Positions 44,439 through 54,891 of a stretch of DNA of 64,000 bases are shown here, in pieces. A program made the position numbers and the translations under genes. Position 1 is the stretch's first letter; each line of letters opens with the position of its first letter. Source of the DNA: Eucommia ulmoides (lineage: Eukaryota > Streptophyta > Magnoliopsida > Garryales > Eucommiaceae); NCBI GenBank assembly GCA_016647705.1, contig CM028335.1:16327905-16391904 (forward strand), given 5' to 3'. The notes under the pieces are model-generated. The model saw nothing but the letters and a program-made list of their open reading frames with translations, ran no database searches and was not told the DNA's origin.

Positions 44439-46134
44439 GAGAAAATAATTTTTTTGGTCCATGACAAATGATTCAAATGTTCAATTGACTTTTGATATTT
44501 GAAAATCGATATATTGGATCTTTAATATTTTATTTCGTTCTAAATTAGCCCTTCTGTTAGGCCAATGTAACGGTCAATATGAAACTAAAGGTATTTTAGT
44601 CATTTCATGTTCAAAAATAAAGATAATTTCATCTTTTTTACTCTTAACAAATTTAGTAGGGGTCTATTTGTAAATTATTCTAAACTTAAGGGTAAACAAT
44701 ATATTTAATTTCGTCCGTCACCGCTTGGCCTCGCCGTTCGACCAGATCCGAGCGGCCGTCCTTTTTGCGGAGAAGAGAAACGCCGCTTGGCCTCTGCCGC
44801 TGCTGACGATAACGTGTTCGTCGGCGTTGTTCGTCGCCGAAAGCAGTGCTTGAACGGCGGCGACCGTCGGTGGGCTTTCTGTGGGTTTCAGATCTGGGCT
44901 TGCGGCGGTGGTGGGCGGCTGAGAACGAGAGAGCGTGTTGAGGTAAGAATTGGCTGTTGCGCTCGAAATTAGGGCATTTCAGAGGATCACGAGGCTGAAT
45001 CGTTGCACTGTGGTTCTTATAAAGAAGGAGATGAACGAAAATGAAGTACGCATTTCATATTATGGTGCTGGTGTGCCTGGAAAATCTGTTCGCAAGGCTG
45101 TGTTGGAAGAAATTCTTCGGAAGTTGCTTAATTTCTTGAAACCTGAAACTTTTGTTGGAGCTGTGAAGGCTATAAACCAGAAAATTTTGCCGATTCTTGA
45201 TGAGTCCGAAACGGGTGGGGTTGATTTGGGAATGTTTTTCGCCGTCCCATTTGTGGTGGAACACCAGAAAGGCGAAAACGGGTTGCGTTTGATGCACTCT
45301 TGTGGCGGCCTATGAACGAAGGAACTAAAGTAAGACAATCTGATGTTAGTCATATATCAAGCTATTGAGGGCTATCTATATTCCTTCGCAAGGTTTAAGC
45401 GAAATGCTTGAAATTCATGGCGAATCGGATCAATCAATGGTGTCTTTGGCTGAATTTCTTGTTATGTTTGATGATCGAGATTGGGGTTTCGGAATCATGA
45501 CTAGTGTATTGAGGGCTTGAAAATGGAGATAGAAATCGACATGGAAATCATTGTTGTTCGGTTTGCCGATATCCGATAATTGGATCGACATGCTAGACTG
45601 TAGGAAAAGTGGCTTCTGGTTATAAGCAGGAGGAGTATAGATAGATTCAAGGAGTATGCAAGTGAGGGTGAGGCAGTGAAAGATAGGTGCTTGTGGTTTG
45701 GTAACAAATTAGAGGTTTGATATCTAGTTTGAGAAGTTCTTTATCTATTGGAAGCTATGCCTGACGGAATTTGATTTCGGTGTTAATAGATAATGTGAGT
45801 TGGGTTTTTTAAGTGAAGGTAGGGAGGTGGCCGGAGATGGGGCAGGGGTAATGGCTGTTGGCCATCGGTGTTGAGGGAGGTGCTAGTCAAATGGTTTAGG
45901 AAGAAGAAAGATGAATAGTATACAAAAATACACACTTCACGCTTAAGTTTTTGATGGAATATAAAATGCAATTAAAAATTTTAAACGATATAAATGTAAT
46001 TTAACAGTAATTAACAAAATGACCAATTTAGAGCGAAAATAAAATATTAAGGACTCAATATATCGACTTTCAAATATCAGGGACCAATTGAACACCCAAG
46101 TTATTTGTTAGAGACCAAAAAAAATCATTTTTCC
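44439..46134. mobile_element. Mutator-like element with gene-like interior (Pack-MULE candidate), TSD CAAAGAAAA
   Basis: The left end GAGAAAATAATTTTTTTGGT and the reverse-complemented right end GGAAAAATGATTTTTTTTGG begin long inverted repeats. These continue through ..CAATTGA/G..TGATATTTGAAA and ATCGATATATT/GTCGATATATT to TTAATATTTTATTT and CTAAATTAG/CTAAATTGG, over 100 bp in all. The nine bases CAAAGAAAA stand on both sides (44430-44438, 46135-46143). Long TIRs and a 9 bp TSD define Mutator-like elements. No transposase is inside. The centre (about 44710-45500) is GC-richer with splice-like signals, which suggests captured host gene sequence. Confidence 0.85.
45031..45315 (+). CDS. Unidentified captured gene fragment in the MULE
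   Basis: From the ATG at 45031 the frame reads MNENEVRISYYGAGVPGKSV, RKAVLEEILRKLLNFLKPET and continues to CGGL, stop at 45313. The same frame is open upstream without an ATG (RITRLNRCTVVLIKK), and upstream is a GTAAGA donor-like site at 44942. Composition is that of a normal globular protein. I do not recognise the family. After the stop, related-looking coding sequence continues in other frames to about 45480, so it is probably a truncated, frameshifted copy. Confidence 0.4.
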   Translation: MNENEVRISYYGAGVPGKSVRKAVLEEILRKLLNFLKPETFVGAVKAINQKILPILDESETGGVDLGMFFAVPFVVEHQKGENGLRLMHSCGGL

Positions 46135-46143
46135 CAAAGAAAA

Positions 46144-47370
46144 ACCTTATTCTCTTGGAAATACTGTCGTTCAAAATCCCAACATTAAAATCGTATACGT
46201 CTTGATCTTCTACATTCTTTTTTATCTAGCAGCCGTTGATCGCTAAGAAATAATACTCTTTTAATGATATCACGATACTAATGTAGTATGGGTTCATGTA
46301 AGGTGTCGAATTACAGAGATCGGTCTTAGAACTATTAATTTCAATCATTTTTATTTCTTTGATAAGAAATGAGTTTTGATTTTTAATTTGAGTTTTGCAA
46401 GGAAATAAATATTAGATCTAAATAACAGAAATAGATAATCGGGTTAGGAATTATGGGTTTCATATTTTTTATTTATTATGTTGTTTCGTATTTTCTTTTT
46501 GATTTAGATTCGTGCAAACGAGGGTTCCCAACTACAAGTCGGAATTATTCAGAAAAATTAATTTGATTATTCAACGGTATGAACTATCTTCAGTAATTAA
46601 TTCATACATTATTCTAATCTAATGTGAATTAAAATCTAGGTATAATTCATTGAAACCAATAATCAAATTCTAAGAATACGATTATATGATCGTTAGATTT
46701 AGATCACATGTACTAAATCTAACGTTCTAGCAACAATTGAATTTAAAATCGAAATTTCTACAAGAACATTTTCAGATTAAATTAAATCGTAATTAGATTA
46801 TATTTTAAGAATAATATTTATCATCCTATAATTATTTACATATAATCCAGAATTAATTTATAAATACAATATTACATTTAAAGCAAAATACATATCACAA
46901 TCCTAATCAGACAATAAAGAGATTAGTCATTCATGGTGAATTGTTCCTCTTCAAAAATCACGTTCTACATAAATTCCATCGAAGAATTATCACCACAAAT
47001 CCAGATGAAGGAGAATCCAGTGAGTTTTTGGAAGAGAAGAGAAGAAAAACTAAAAAGAATAAAAGAAAACGATGGCCAAGCTTATTGCCGAAGACTAACT
47101 CAAGAAAAGAACCAAAAAAAAAAAACTCTCCACCCCAAATCCTACTGCCGGCTGTCTACCCAAAAAAAATGAAAATGGAACAAATGAAAAATGAAAAATG
47201 AATAATGAAAAAATTAATCTCCCGCAGTCTGCCGAATCCATTTTCCCTTTTGGAAACGGCCTTTTTTTTTTTTTTTTTTTTTGAATGGGCCCTTTAATTC
47301 TATTCATTAGTTACCACAAATAGCCAAAAATAACACTTTGTAACCGTTCAGGCCAGTCCAAAGGACCAGA
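46144..47370. other. Intergenic region, nothing recognised
   Basis: AT-rich to about 46920. From 46930 to 47200 a purine-rich stretch (GAAGAGAAGAGAAGAAAAAC) gives Lys/Glu-rich frames in two registers, 46933-47172 and 46941-47201. These are low-complexity and lack a known motif. A T tract follows at about 47262-47282. Confidence 0.3.
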
Positions 47371-47378
47371 TCTAGTGG

Positions 47379-48017
47379 TAGGGTTGACAAAACATGTAAC
47401 AAGTCGTGTAACATGTCATTACACGATAACAAGAAATACGATAAGACCCAAATATGAACACGACACGATAAACATATCGTGTCAGATTACCCAAACACGA
47501 ACATGACACGAAAATTATCTTGTCAACACGACACGACACGATAATTTTTCGTATAACACAATGACACGAAACCTATTAGGTAAATACGACACGATAAGAC
47601 CTGATAGGTTTCCATTACACATTAACCTACCTATTACACGTTAACTCATTACACGTTAATCACCTGTTAACCTGTTAAGTTGACTAAATGAGTAGGGTTA
47701 GGGAAATATGAATATATATATTAGGTACTAAATTATAATATTTGATAATTTGGAGGTGTAAAAATAATTTATTAAATTAACGGGTAAACTAGTAGATCTC
47801 AAGTTATCATGTAATTTGAATACACGAAATTCTTATCGTGTCTTATCGTCTAACATATTGAGTTATCAGGTTAACCTGATAACCTGCACTATTTCTTATC
47901 GGGTTCTCGGGTCTGACACGATAACAACCCGATACCTTATAAGCAAAACCTAAATCTAATAATTTTGTATCGGTCTCGTGTCGTGTCATCGTGTAAATAT
48001 ATGTTTTACCAGCCCTA
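47379..48017. mobile_element. hAT-type MITE, 8 bp TSD
   Basis: The left end TAGGGTTGACAAAACATGT and the reverse-complemented right end TAGGGCTGGTAAAACATAT are inverted repeats. The flanking 8-mers are TCTAGTGG (47371-47378) and TCTGGTGG (48018-48025), matching at 7 of 8. The interior is full of short inverted CACGATAA/TTATCGTG words, so the whole element can fold on itself. No gene. Confidence 0.78.
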
Positions 48018-48025
48018 TCTGGTGG

Positions 48026-49380
48026 CCAAGGCTCACGTGTCGCGCGTGACATTAGGCAGACACATACGGTTAATTTCGGACGTCTGTATTTTTCTCATAT
48101 GAACTCCGATTTTGCCATATGACCAGTCGTTAAAAAGTTCAGAGAATCTAGTTTCATATGAAATTTATTTCATCCCAAAAATATAATTGGACAATTAGTT
48201 ATGGTTAAAAAAGTGAACATATATTTTCATTCTAGTGTAGAGAATCGTAACTTTTATCCGGTTGATCATTTTCTTGTGAATTTTGCTTTCAAAAAGTGTT
48301 TTTTTTTTTTGTCAAATTCTTTAAATTTACAAAAACAAATAAAATAAATTAATTATACTAATTTAATTTATTTGAAATGATAACAAAACTTAGATTAGCG
48401 GTATTAGATCGCGTAAATTGTGGCACGATCAGTCTCCTAGAATCGAGTTAGTGAAGTTAGAGCGATATGTGATTAGCAAGAGAATTAGGGAATTTCATCG
48501 TAAAGTGAAGAATAAGAAAGACTGTGAATCGAAAAATCAATCTTTATTGGTTTTATCTTTTTTTTTAAGAGAATGAATATTTTTATCGAAGAAAAAACTG
48601 GATCTGTATCTCTAGCGGAAATGATTTGGAAAATCCAAAACTAAAACGTGAAGAATGGGCTTCAGAAACTACGGTTCTGTGCGTATGGAGCCCTTGCCTT
48701 GGAGAGGGTTTGAGATCAATGGAGTAAGGGAGATCATTCATCCTCTTTGACATTCTCAAACATCCTTTCAATTGTTCCGAGGGTTAGGATCAAGGGCCAA
48801 ATAAAGGTCACTGTCACACATTATGAGAGTCTTTTAAACAAACATGTTGAATGCAAAAGATAAAACATGTTTTTTCTTTTGACTTTCTCTCTCATTCGCA
48901 GAGCAAACTCTTTTATCGTCTTGCATTTCTTTCGATCGGTCGCCTTGTAGCAAAATTATGTCAAAGCATGTTGAAATTATTTAGAAATTTTAATTTTAGT
49001 AAATGTTCAATAATAACTCAATTGTTTTGAGATATAAATGCTATTGGGATTTTGTGGGGCATTTTAGTCGATCTATGTGGCAGAGTTCGATTATATTTCT
49101 GATTATATAGTTTCCTATTTTAAAAGATAATTGAATTTTATAATATTTTTTTGAGTTTATTTATATTTGTGTCTAGATTATCCTATTATTTTCTCCTATT
49201 TAATTTGATATATTCGATTTTGTCGTAATTAAACTTCAGGATCTCATATCAAAATTTGGCAAATCAAGTTCAGAGGGTTACACGTCCGTCATCTGTTGTC
49301 ATTGTTTGCACTACCACCTTATAACTAAAAATCTCTAATTAAAATATTTTATTGAAAATTTTATTATTTAGTCCTCCAGA
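48026..49380. other. Intergenic region, nothing recognised
   Basis: Mostly AT-rich. The segment 48380-48540 has a more gene-like composition, but no frame stays open and no motif is known. The minus-strand frame 48583-48771 has no domain. Confidence 0.3.
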
Positions 49381-49384
49381 TATA

Positions 49385-49475
49385 TACAAATTATAAAATA
49401 GACCCTCCAATATTATACTAAAGTTATACAAATTATAAAATAGACCCTCCAATATCATACTAAAGTTTTTAGCCC
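49385..49475. repeat. Two-copy tandem repeat, about 55 bp
   Basis: ACAAATTATAAAATAGACCC followed by TCCAATATTATACTAAAGTT occurs at about 49386 and again at about 49429 with minor changes. Confidence 0.6.
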
Positions 49476-49544
49476 TCAGAGGTGTTTTAAAAAATAGTTT
49501 TCTATTCTTTGACCATCTTTTTCCCAAAAATATCATTCTATAAA

Positions 49545-50300
49545 ATATAGTGAGCCGTGAACATTCACGTTTTTTATTTGTTATTTTTAAATATCTTAAT
49601 ATATTTTAACACTGATTGTTCTGCTGTGAATGTTCACAATTTTTATGTGAACAAATTAAGTTCTTGTTATGTTCACACGTTTTTCTATTTTACATTCTTT
49701 CGTTATATCCACAAAATCAATGAAAAAAGAACATTCACGTTCTTTGTATCATGATCATTCAGACTACTATTTGCAAAAATAAATCTAAAAACAACCAAGA
49801 ACAATAAATCAAAAATATTGAAAATAAACCCTAATATCAACAAAAACAACTTGGTATGAACATTCACAAAAAATCAAACAAATTGAGGAAAAAAAAAAAG
49901 ATTAATGAAAAACAACCGTCTGAACATTTTCACTAAACCACGTGAACATTTGTAAAAAAACAAATAAGAAACACAAAATCAACAAAAATACAACCGGTAA
50001 GAACATTCATCAACCACAATGACAGATTCACCCCCAAAAACTAAAAATTGGTACGAACGTACACCGAACCACAACAAACATTCACCAAAACCCAATCAAT
50101 ATGAACATTCACTGAGAAATCAACAAAAAGAATATTCGCTATGAAATAAACCCAAAAACTCCCCCCAAAAATCAAGAAAGACTAATAAAATCAAAACAGA
50201 AAAACTGTGCGAATATTCACAAAAAATAACGGAAAATCACATGAACATTCACCGATTTGAAATTCACAACGACCAACTGGAATATTCACATGAATAGATC
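49545..50300. repeat. Second cluster of GTGAACATTCAC near-palindromes
   Basis: Copies or close variants occur near 49556, 49627, 49664, 49730, 49858, 49922, 49940, 50003, 50078, 50103, 50213, 50243 and 50281, spaced about 20-110 bp. The motif is the same as in 19500-22755 with C for T in the centre. It is followed (50340-50640) by GC-rich, GCGGCGG- and GATGGAGG-containing UTR-like sequence ending in a G run, as the other region also contains. This points to two members of one repeat family. Confidence 0.65.
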
Positions 50301-50645
50301 TAGAAAAATCCAGATTTAGACTTCTCAGATCTAAAATTTTCTAGATATGAGAAAGAGGGGGGGCTAAGGAAGACGAACGACGAGCAAAGCATCGGTGGTG
50401 GCGGCGTCATCGGATGGAGCAATCGGCAACTTCGGCGAGCATGGCAAGAGGAAGATGAACGGATAGCAGAGCACAGGCGGCAGCAGCGACACTGTCGTCA
50501 TCAGATGGAACAACCAACGGTGGCGGTGATGACATTGCCATCGGATGGAGGAAGACAATGATGGAGGCGAAGACGAAGAAGGAGGGCAGCAAGAGATGGT
50601 TTCGGCGGTGGTTCGGCGAGGAGGGAGGGGGGGGGGGGGGACAAG

Positions 50646-52729
50646 CGAATTGTTTACGTAATAAATATTTAAAAAAAAAATAAAAAAAATCTGACTAAGG
50701 GTATGATTGAACTTATTTACATAAGGTCAGCGTTTCGCGTACTGTGGTCCCGATGTTCGCAACGCCGGGACCTAAATTTTTTTTTTATTTTTTTGGTCCC
50801 GGCGTTCTGAACGCCGGGACCAAAAAACCACAAACGGCGTTCAAAACGCCGAGACTAAGTCCCTTTTTATTTCCTAGAGAGAGAGCAGAGAGAAACGGCG
50901 TTTGATTAAAACGCCGTTTGTGGTGACCAAGCCCAAGGGACTTAGTCCCGGCGTTCAAAACGCCGGGACTAAGTCCCTTTTTATTTCCTAGAGAGAGAGC
51001 AAAGAGAGAGGGTAGGGAGAATGGGACTTGGTCGGCGTTACAAACGCCGGGACCAGGAGACTTGGCTTTTTCCCTTGCCGAGAGAGAGAGAGAGAGGAAC
51101 ACGAAAATGCATGCCTGAGTGTATTGAGAGAGAGAGGAACACGAAAATGCATGCGTGAGTATTGAAAAAAAATTATGCATTTTTGACACTTTATACACCT
51201 AAAATTTGACCATTATTTTAATTTGGTCATTTTCTTTTGGTTTAGTTTTTACATTTTTTTTTATGAATTAAAATTTATACTTTATACTTTGTAAATTAGT
51301 CTCCTTGTACTTTATAAATTTTAATTCAAACCGTGCGGTAATTTAAATTTAAAAATGAAGTCAAACGGTCAATCGAATAAGTTAAACGTTTGACTGGTTA
51401 AACCAATGAGGTAAAAAGTTTTGAAAACTAATCCAGTCGATCGATCGACTTGACAAATTAGTCGACCGTTGAAAATAGTGGATTTAAATTGCATGTCTTG
51501 ATCTAACCTGTCAACCGAATGGGGCATCCTGTCGACCAAATTGATTTTTTACTTGAATTCAATTGAAAATAACAAAATATTTTTATTATTATGAGATGTA
51601 TATACCAAAAAAAAATAATTAGTATGAGTTGTCATTTCAGATGTTTCACGATTACCTAATTATTTGGAATACTATTTATTTGGAATAATGAGAAGTTCAC
51701 GGTTACATAAAAAAAAATAAAAAAAATCTATAAAAAGTATTTGATTTTTAAATAGTTGAATTTTAATTGGAATTTTTGAAATAAAAATATTTTTTTATTT
51801 TTTATTTTGAAGTAAAAATATTTTGGAATGGAAGATAATAAAAAAAATAAAACTATTCCAAAATATTTTTACTTCTATTTCAAAATATTTTTACATAAAA
51901 AATTCAAGTGAAATTCAACCATTACTTTATATCATAGATTTTTTTTTTTTTTTTTACTTTTTTATTATTAATAAAGTAAAAATATTTTTTATTTTCAATT
52001 AAATTCAAGTAAAAATTCAATTTGGTCGACAGGATGTCCCATTCGGTTGACAGGTTAGATCAAGACATGCAATTTTGAACTCACTATTTTCAACGGTCGA
52101 TTGATTTGTCAAGTCGGTCAACCGACTGGATTAGTTTAAATTTTTTTTTACCTCACTGGTTTAACCAGTTAAACGTTTAACTTATTCGATCGACCGTTTG
52201 ACTTCATTTTTAAATTTAAATTACCGCATAGTTTGAATTAAAATTTATAAAGTACAAGGAGACTAATTATAAAGTATAATGTATAAATTTTAATACAAAT
52301 TACATTTTAAAACGAAATTAAAAAAAATGTAAAAACTAAACCAAAAGAAAATGGCAAAGTAAAATAATGGTCAAATTTTCGGGGCATAAAGTGTCAAAAA
52401 TGCATAATTTTTTTTCAACACTCAGGCATGCATTTTCGTGTTCCTCTCTCTCTCCGCAGGGGAAAAAGCCAAGTCTCTTGGTCCCGGCATTTGTAACACC
52501 GGGACCAAGTCCCATTCTCTCTCTCCCCTCTCTCTGTAGGAAAAAATTCTCTCTCTCATCTCTCTCTCTACCCTCTCTTTGTAGGAAAGAAAAAGGGGAT
52601 TTAGCCCCGGCATTTTGAACGCCGGGACTAAGCTCCTTGAGCAAAGTCCTCGCCTTGTGTAAATAAGTTCAATCATACTCTCAGTCAGAATTCTTTTTTA
52701 AAAAAAATATTTATTACGTAAACAACTCG
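50646..52729. repeat. 2.08 kb long inverted repeat (giant palindrome) with nested CGGCGTT hairpins
   Basis: The left arm (50646 to about 51595) and right arm (about 51975 to 52729) are reverse complements over most of their length. They begin CGAATTGTTTACGTAATAAA and, from the other side, CGAGTTGTTTACGTAATAAA. Shared blocks in order are GTATGATTGAACTTATTTAC, GGAACACGAAAATGCATGCC, TTTTCTTTTGGTTTAGTTTT, AAAATGAAGTCAAACGGTC and CTTGATCTAACCTGTCAACC. The central 380 bp also contain an inverted AGTAAAAATATTTTGGAAT. Within the arms are small hairpins of GGTCCCGGCGTT...AACGCCGGGACC type near 50741, 50793, 50942, 51029, 52478 and 52602. The left arm has about 190 extra bases from a duplicated hairpin unit. 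No CACTA terminus or clear TSD was found. A minus-strand frame over it (50785-51198) is a translation of repeats. Confidence 0.85.
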
Positions 52730-54262
52730 AGAACAAGTTAGGCTGAAAATGAAAAATAAAATGGAGAATTAAGTTTCTTTCTTATCCTTATATATATATA
52801 TATATATATGTATGAATAAATATATCCATTCATTATCTACCAAGGATTAAAAATTAATCATGTTTTGTTGAAGTACTAAATAATAACATATTTGTTTTAA
52901 AAAACTATTGAGAAAAGAAAAGGCAAAATAAGCACTAAACAATAATAAACTTTATTTTGTTTAGTAATCTTAGTTACCATCAATTTGGATTTATAGTTAC
53001 AATTAACTAGAGAAGTATAGTTTTAAGTTCAAAAAAGGTGTGACTCAATTGTGTGAAAAGAAATCCCCCCTACGAATTGTTCTTTTTTAAAACACTAGGG
53101 ATAGACACGTTCAAGCATCGTGAAGAATTATATATCAATTTTTCTTTTTCTTTTTTTCTTTTTTTATTATTATTATTATGTATGAAATATTATATAAATG
53201 TATCAAATAAAAAAATAACAATAAATATAAATTTGGAGCTCACAAGTTACAACCCACTTTTAATAGATTTAGACTTTGAAGCTCACCTTACCTTTATTTT
53301 CCTTTTTATATACTGACAATTTTTTCAATTTAGTTGATATTATCATTTTTAGGTATGTCACTTTATTTATAAACTGTGGGAATCAAAAGAATTGAGTAAA
53401 AAGAAGATATTTAATTAATCATTTTTCACTTTACATAATTCATCTTTTTAGTGTCGATTTTTTGGTTGTCATATTTTGAATTCTTAGTTCGTATTCTCTT
53501 TTATATATATATTTAATTTCTTTGTGTATGTTATTTTTATTTTATTATTGTCTTTTCTTTTTTTGCTTGTTTTTCAGTACTGAATATATTTATTATTTTC
53601 TATTTTTTCATTTATTTTTACTTTTTACTTTTTATTTTTTGCTTTTGGTTTCTATTATATATTACGTACTAATAGAAAATGAAAATATTAAATATTAAGA
53701 GATAAAATCTAACTAAAATTAAATTTTAAAGTTCAAATCTATAATATTTCATTTTAAATTAAACACGTAAAGACAATTGCTCCTTGTGGAGTATATGAAT
53801 AATGAATATTAAAACAATAGCAAGTAGAAGTCAATTATTCTCAAATTTTAAAAGTAAAATCAATAATTTATTCAATTTGAAAATTGAGATGATTAATTGG
53901 AACGTCAATCTAAGTTTCGTTATTTAAATTTGAGAATTAATTGAAAAATAAAATTTAACAAAAACTATGAGAATAAAAAGTATAATTATAATGTTGAAAT
54001 TGTGACTACTAGAAAATAAGATCAATCAATTACAGTAAATATGATATATTTTGGACTAATATGAAAATATTAAGAAGATAAGAACAATATATATTTTAGA
54101 GTAATATATAAATATTAAAAGTTAGGAAAAAAAATATAAATACGTTTAAACTTTCGAGGACGTATTTGTAATTTTGAGTGGAAGGAAGATATGAGGTAGG
54201 GCATTAGCGTATAGGTGAGGAGAAAAATTACATATGAGACCCTACTCTTGTTGTACTAAATG
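52730..54262. other. Very AT-rich intergenic region, nothing recognised
   Basis: Contains a TA microsatellite (about 52788-52808) and long A/T tracts. No open frame with a recognisable domain. Confidence 0.3.
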
Positions 54263-54268
54263 ACACAT

Positions 54269-54885
54269 AGGGATGGTCATGAGCCTGGGGGCCCGCCCGA
54301 CCCGCCAAGCCCACCCACTCTCTTTTAGGGCTTGAGTTTGTGTTTTGAGCCCGTGGACCGGGCTTGAACTTGAAAATGAAGGCCCGATGAATTTTAGGAC
54401 CGGGCTTGGGCTTGGCTATTTTCTTATAGGGCCGGCCCGGCCAGGCCCGATCTTAAAAAAAATTAATAAATTATATATATTAATTTACATGTGAAAATAT
54501 TGTGATTTATATGTTAGATTCCTGATTTATCTGATATTATTATACTATATATTAATTAATTATAAAAAAAAAAAAAGGTTTGGATTGCAGTGTTTAGCGG
54601 TTTTATGAGAACCTGTGTTTAATAAGTATGTTCTATTCTGAATTGGATTGCAGTTTTTTTTTGGTTAATTATAAAAAAATTATATTTTTCAATTCTGTTG
54701 TATTTTTTGTATTTTTTTTTAAATTAAAAAAAAAATTATAGGGCCGAGTTGTGAGCTTACGTTATTTTTATAGAGCCGGACTTAGGTATGGAATTAAGGC
54801 CTGACCATAGGTTCAGGTCGAGCTCGGGCCTAACAATTTTTCGTAATACCCTAGTCTAAACCCGGCTCGACCCATGACCATCCCT
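54269..54885. mobile_element. MITE with AGGGATGGTCATG ends, TSD ACACAT
   Basis: The left end AGGGATGGTCATGAGCC and the reverse-complemented right end AGGGATGGTCATGGGTC are inverted repeats. ACACAT stands on both sides (54263-54268, 54886-54891). The GGGCCGGCCCGG-rich inner sequence resembles hAT MITEs, although an 8 bp duplication was expected and only six bases match. No gene. Confidence 0.72.
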
Positions 54886-54891
54886 ACACAT

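Noticed and set aside
50785..51198. Minus-strand ORF of 137 residues
   Set aside because: It covers hairpin and GAGA repeats of the inverted-repeat locus and repeats itself; a partner frame in the other arm is likewise repeat-derived.
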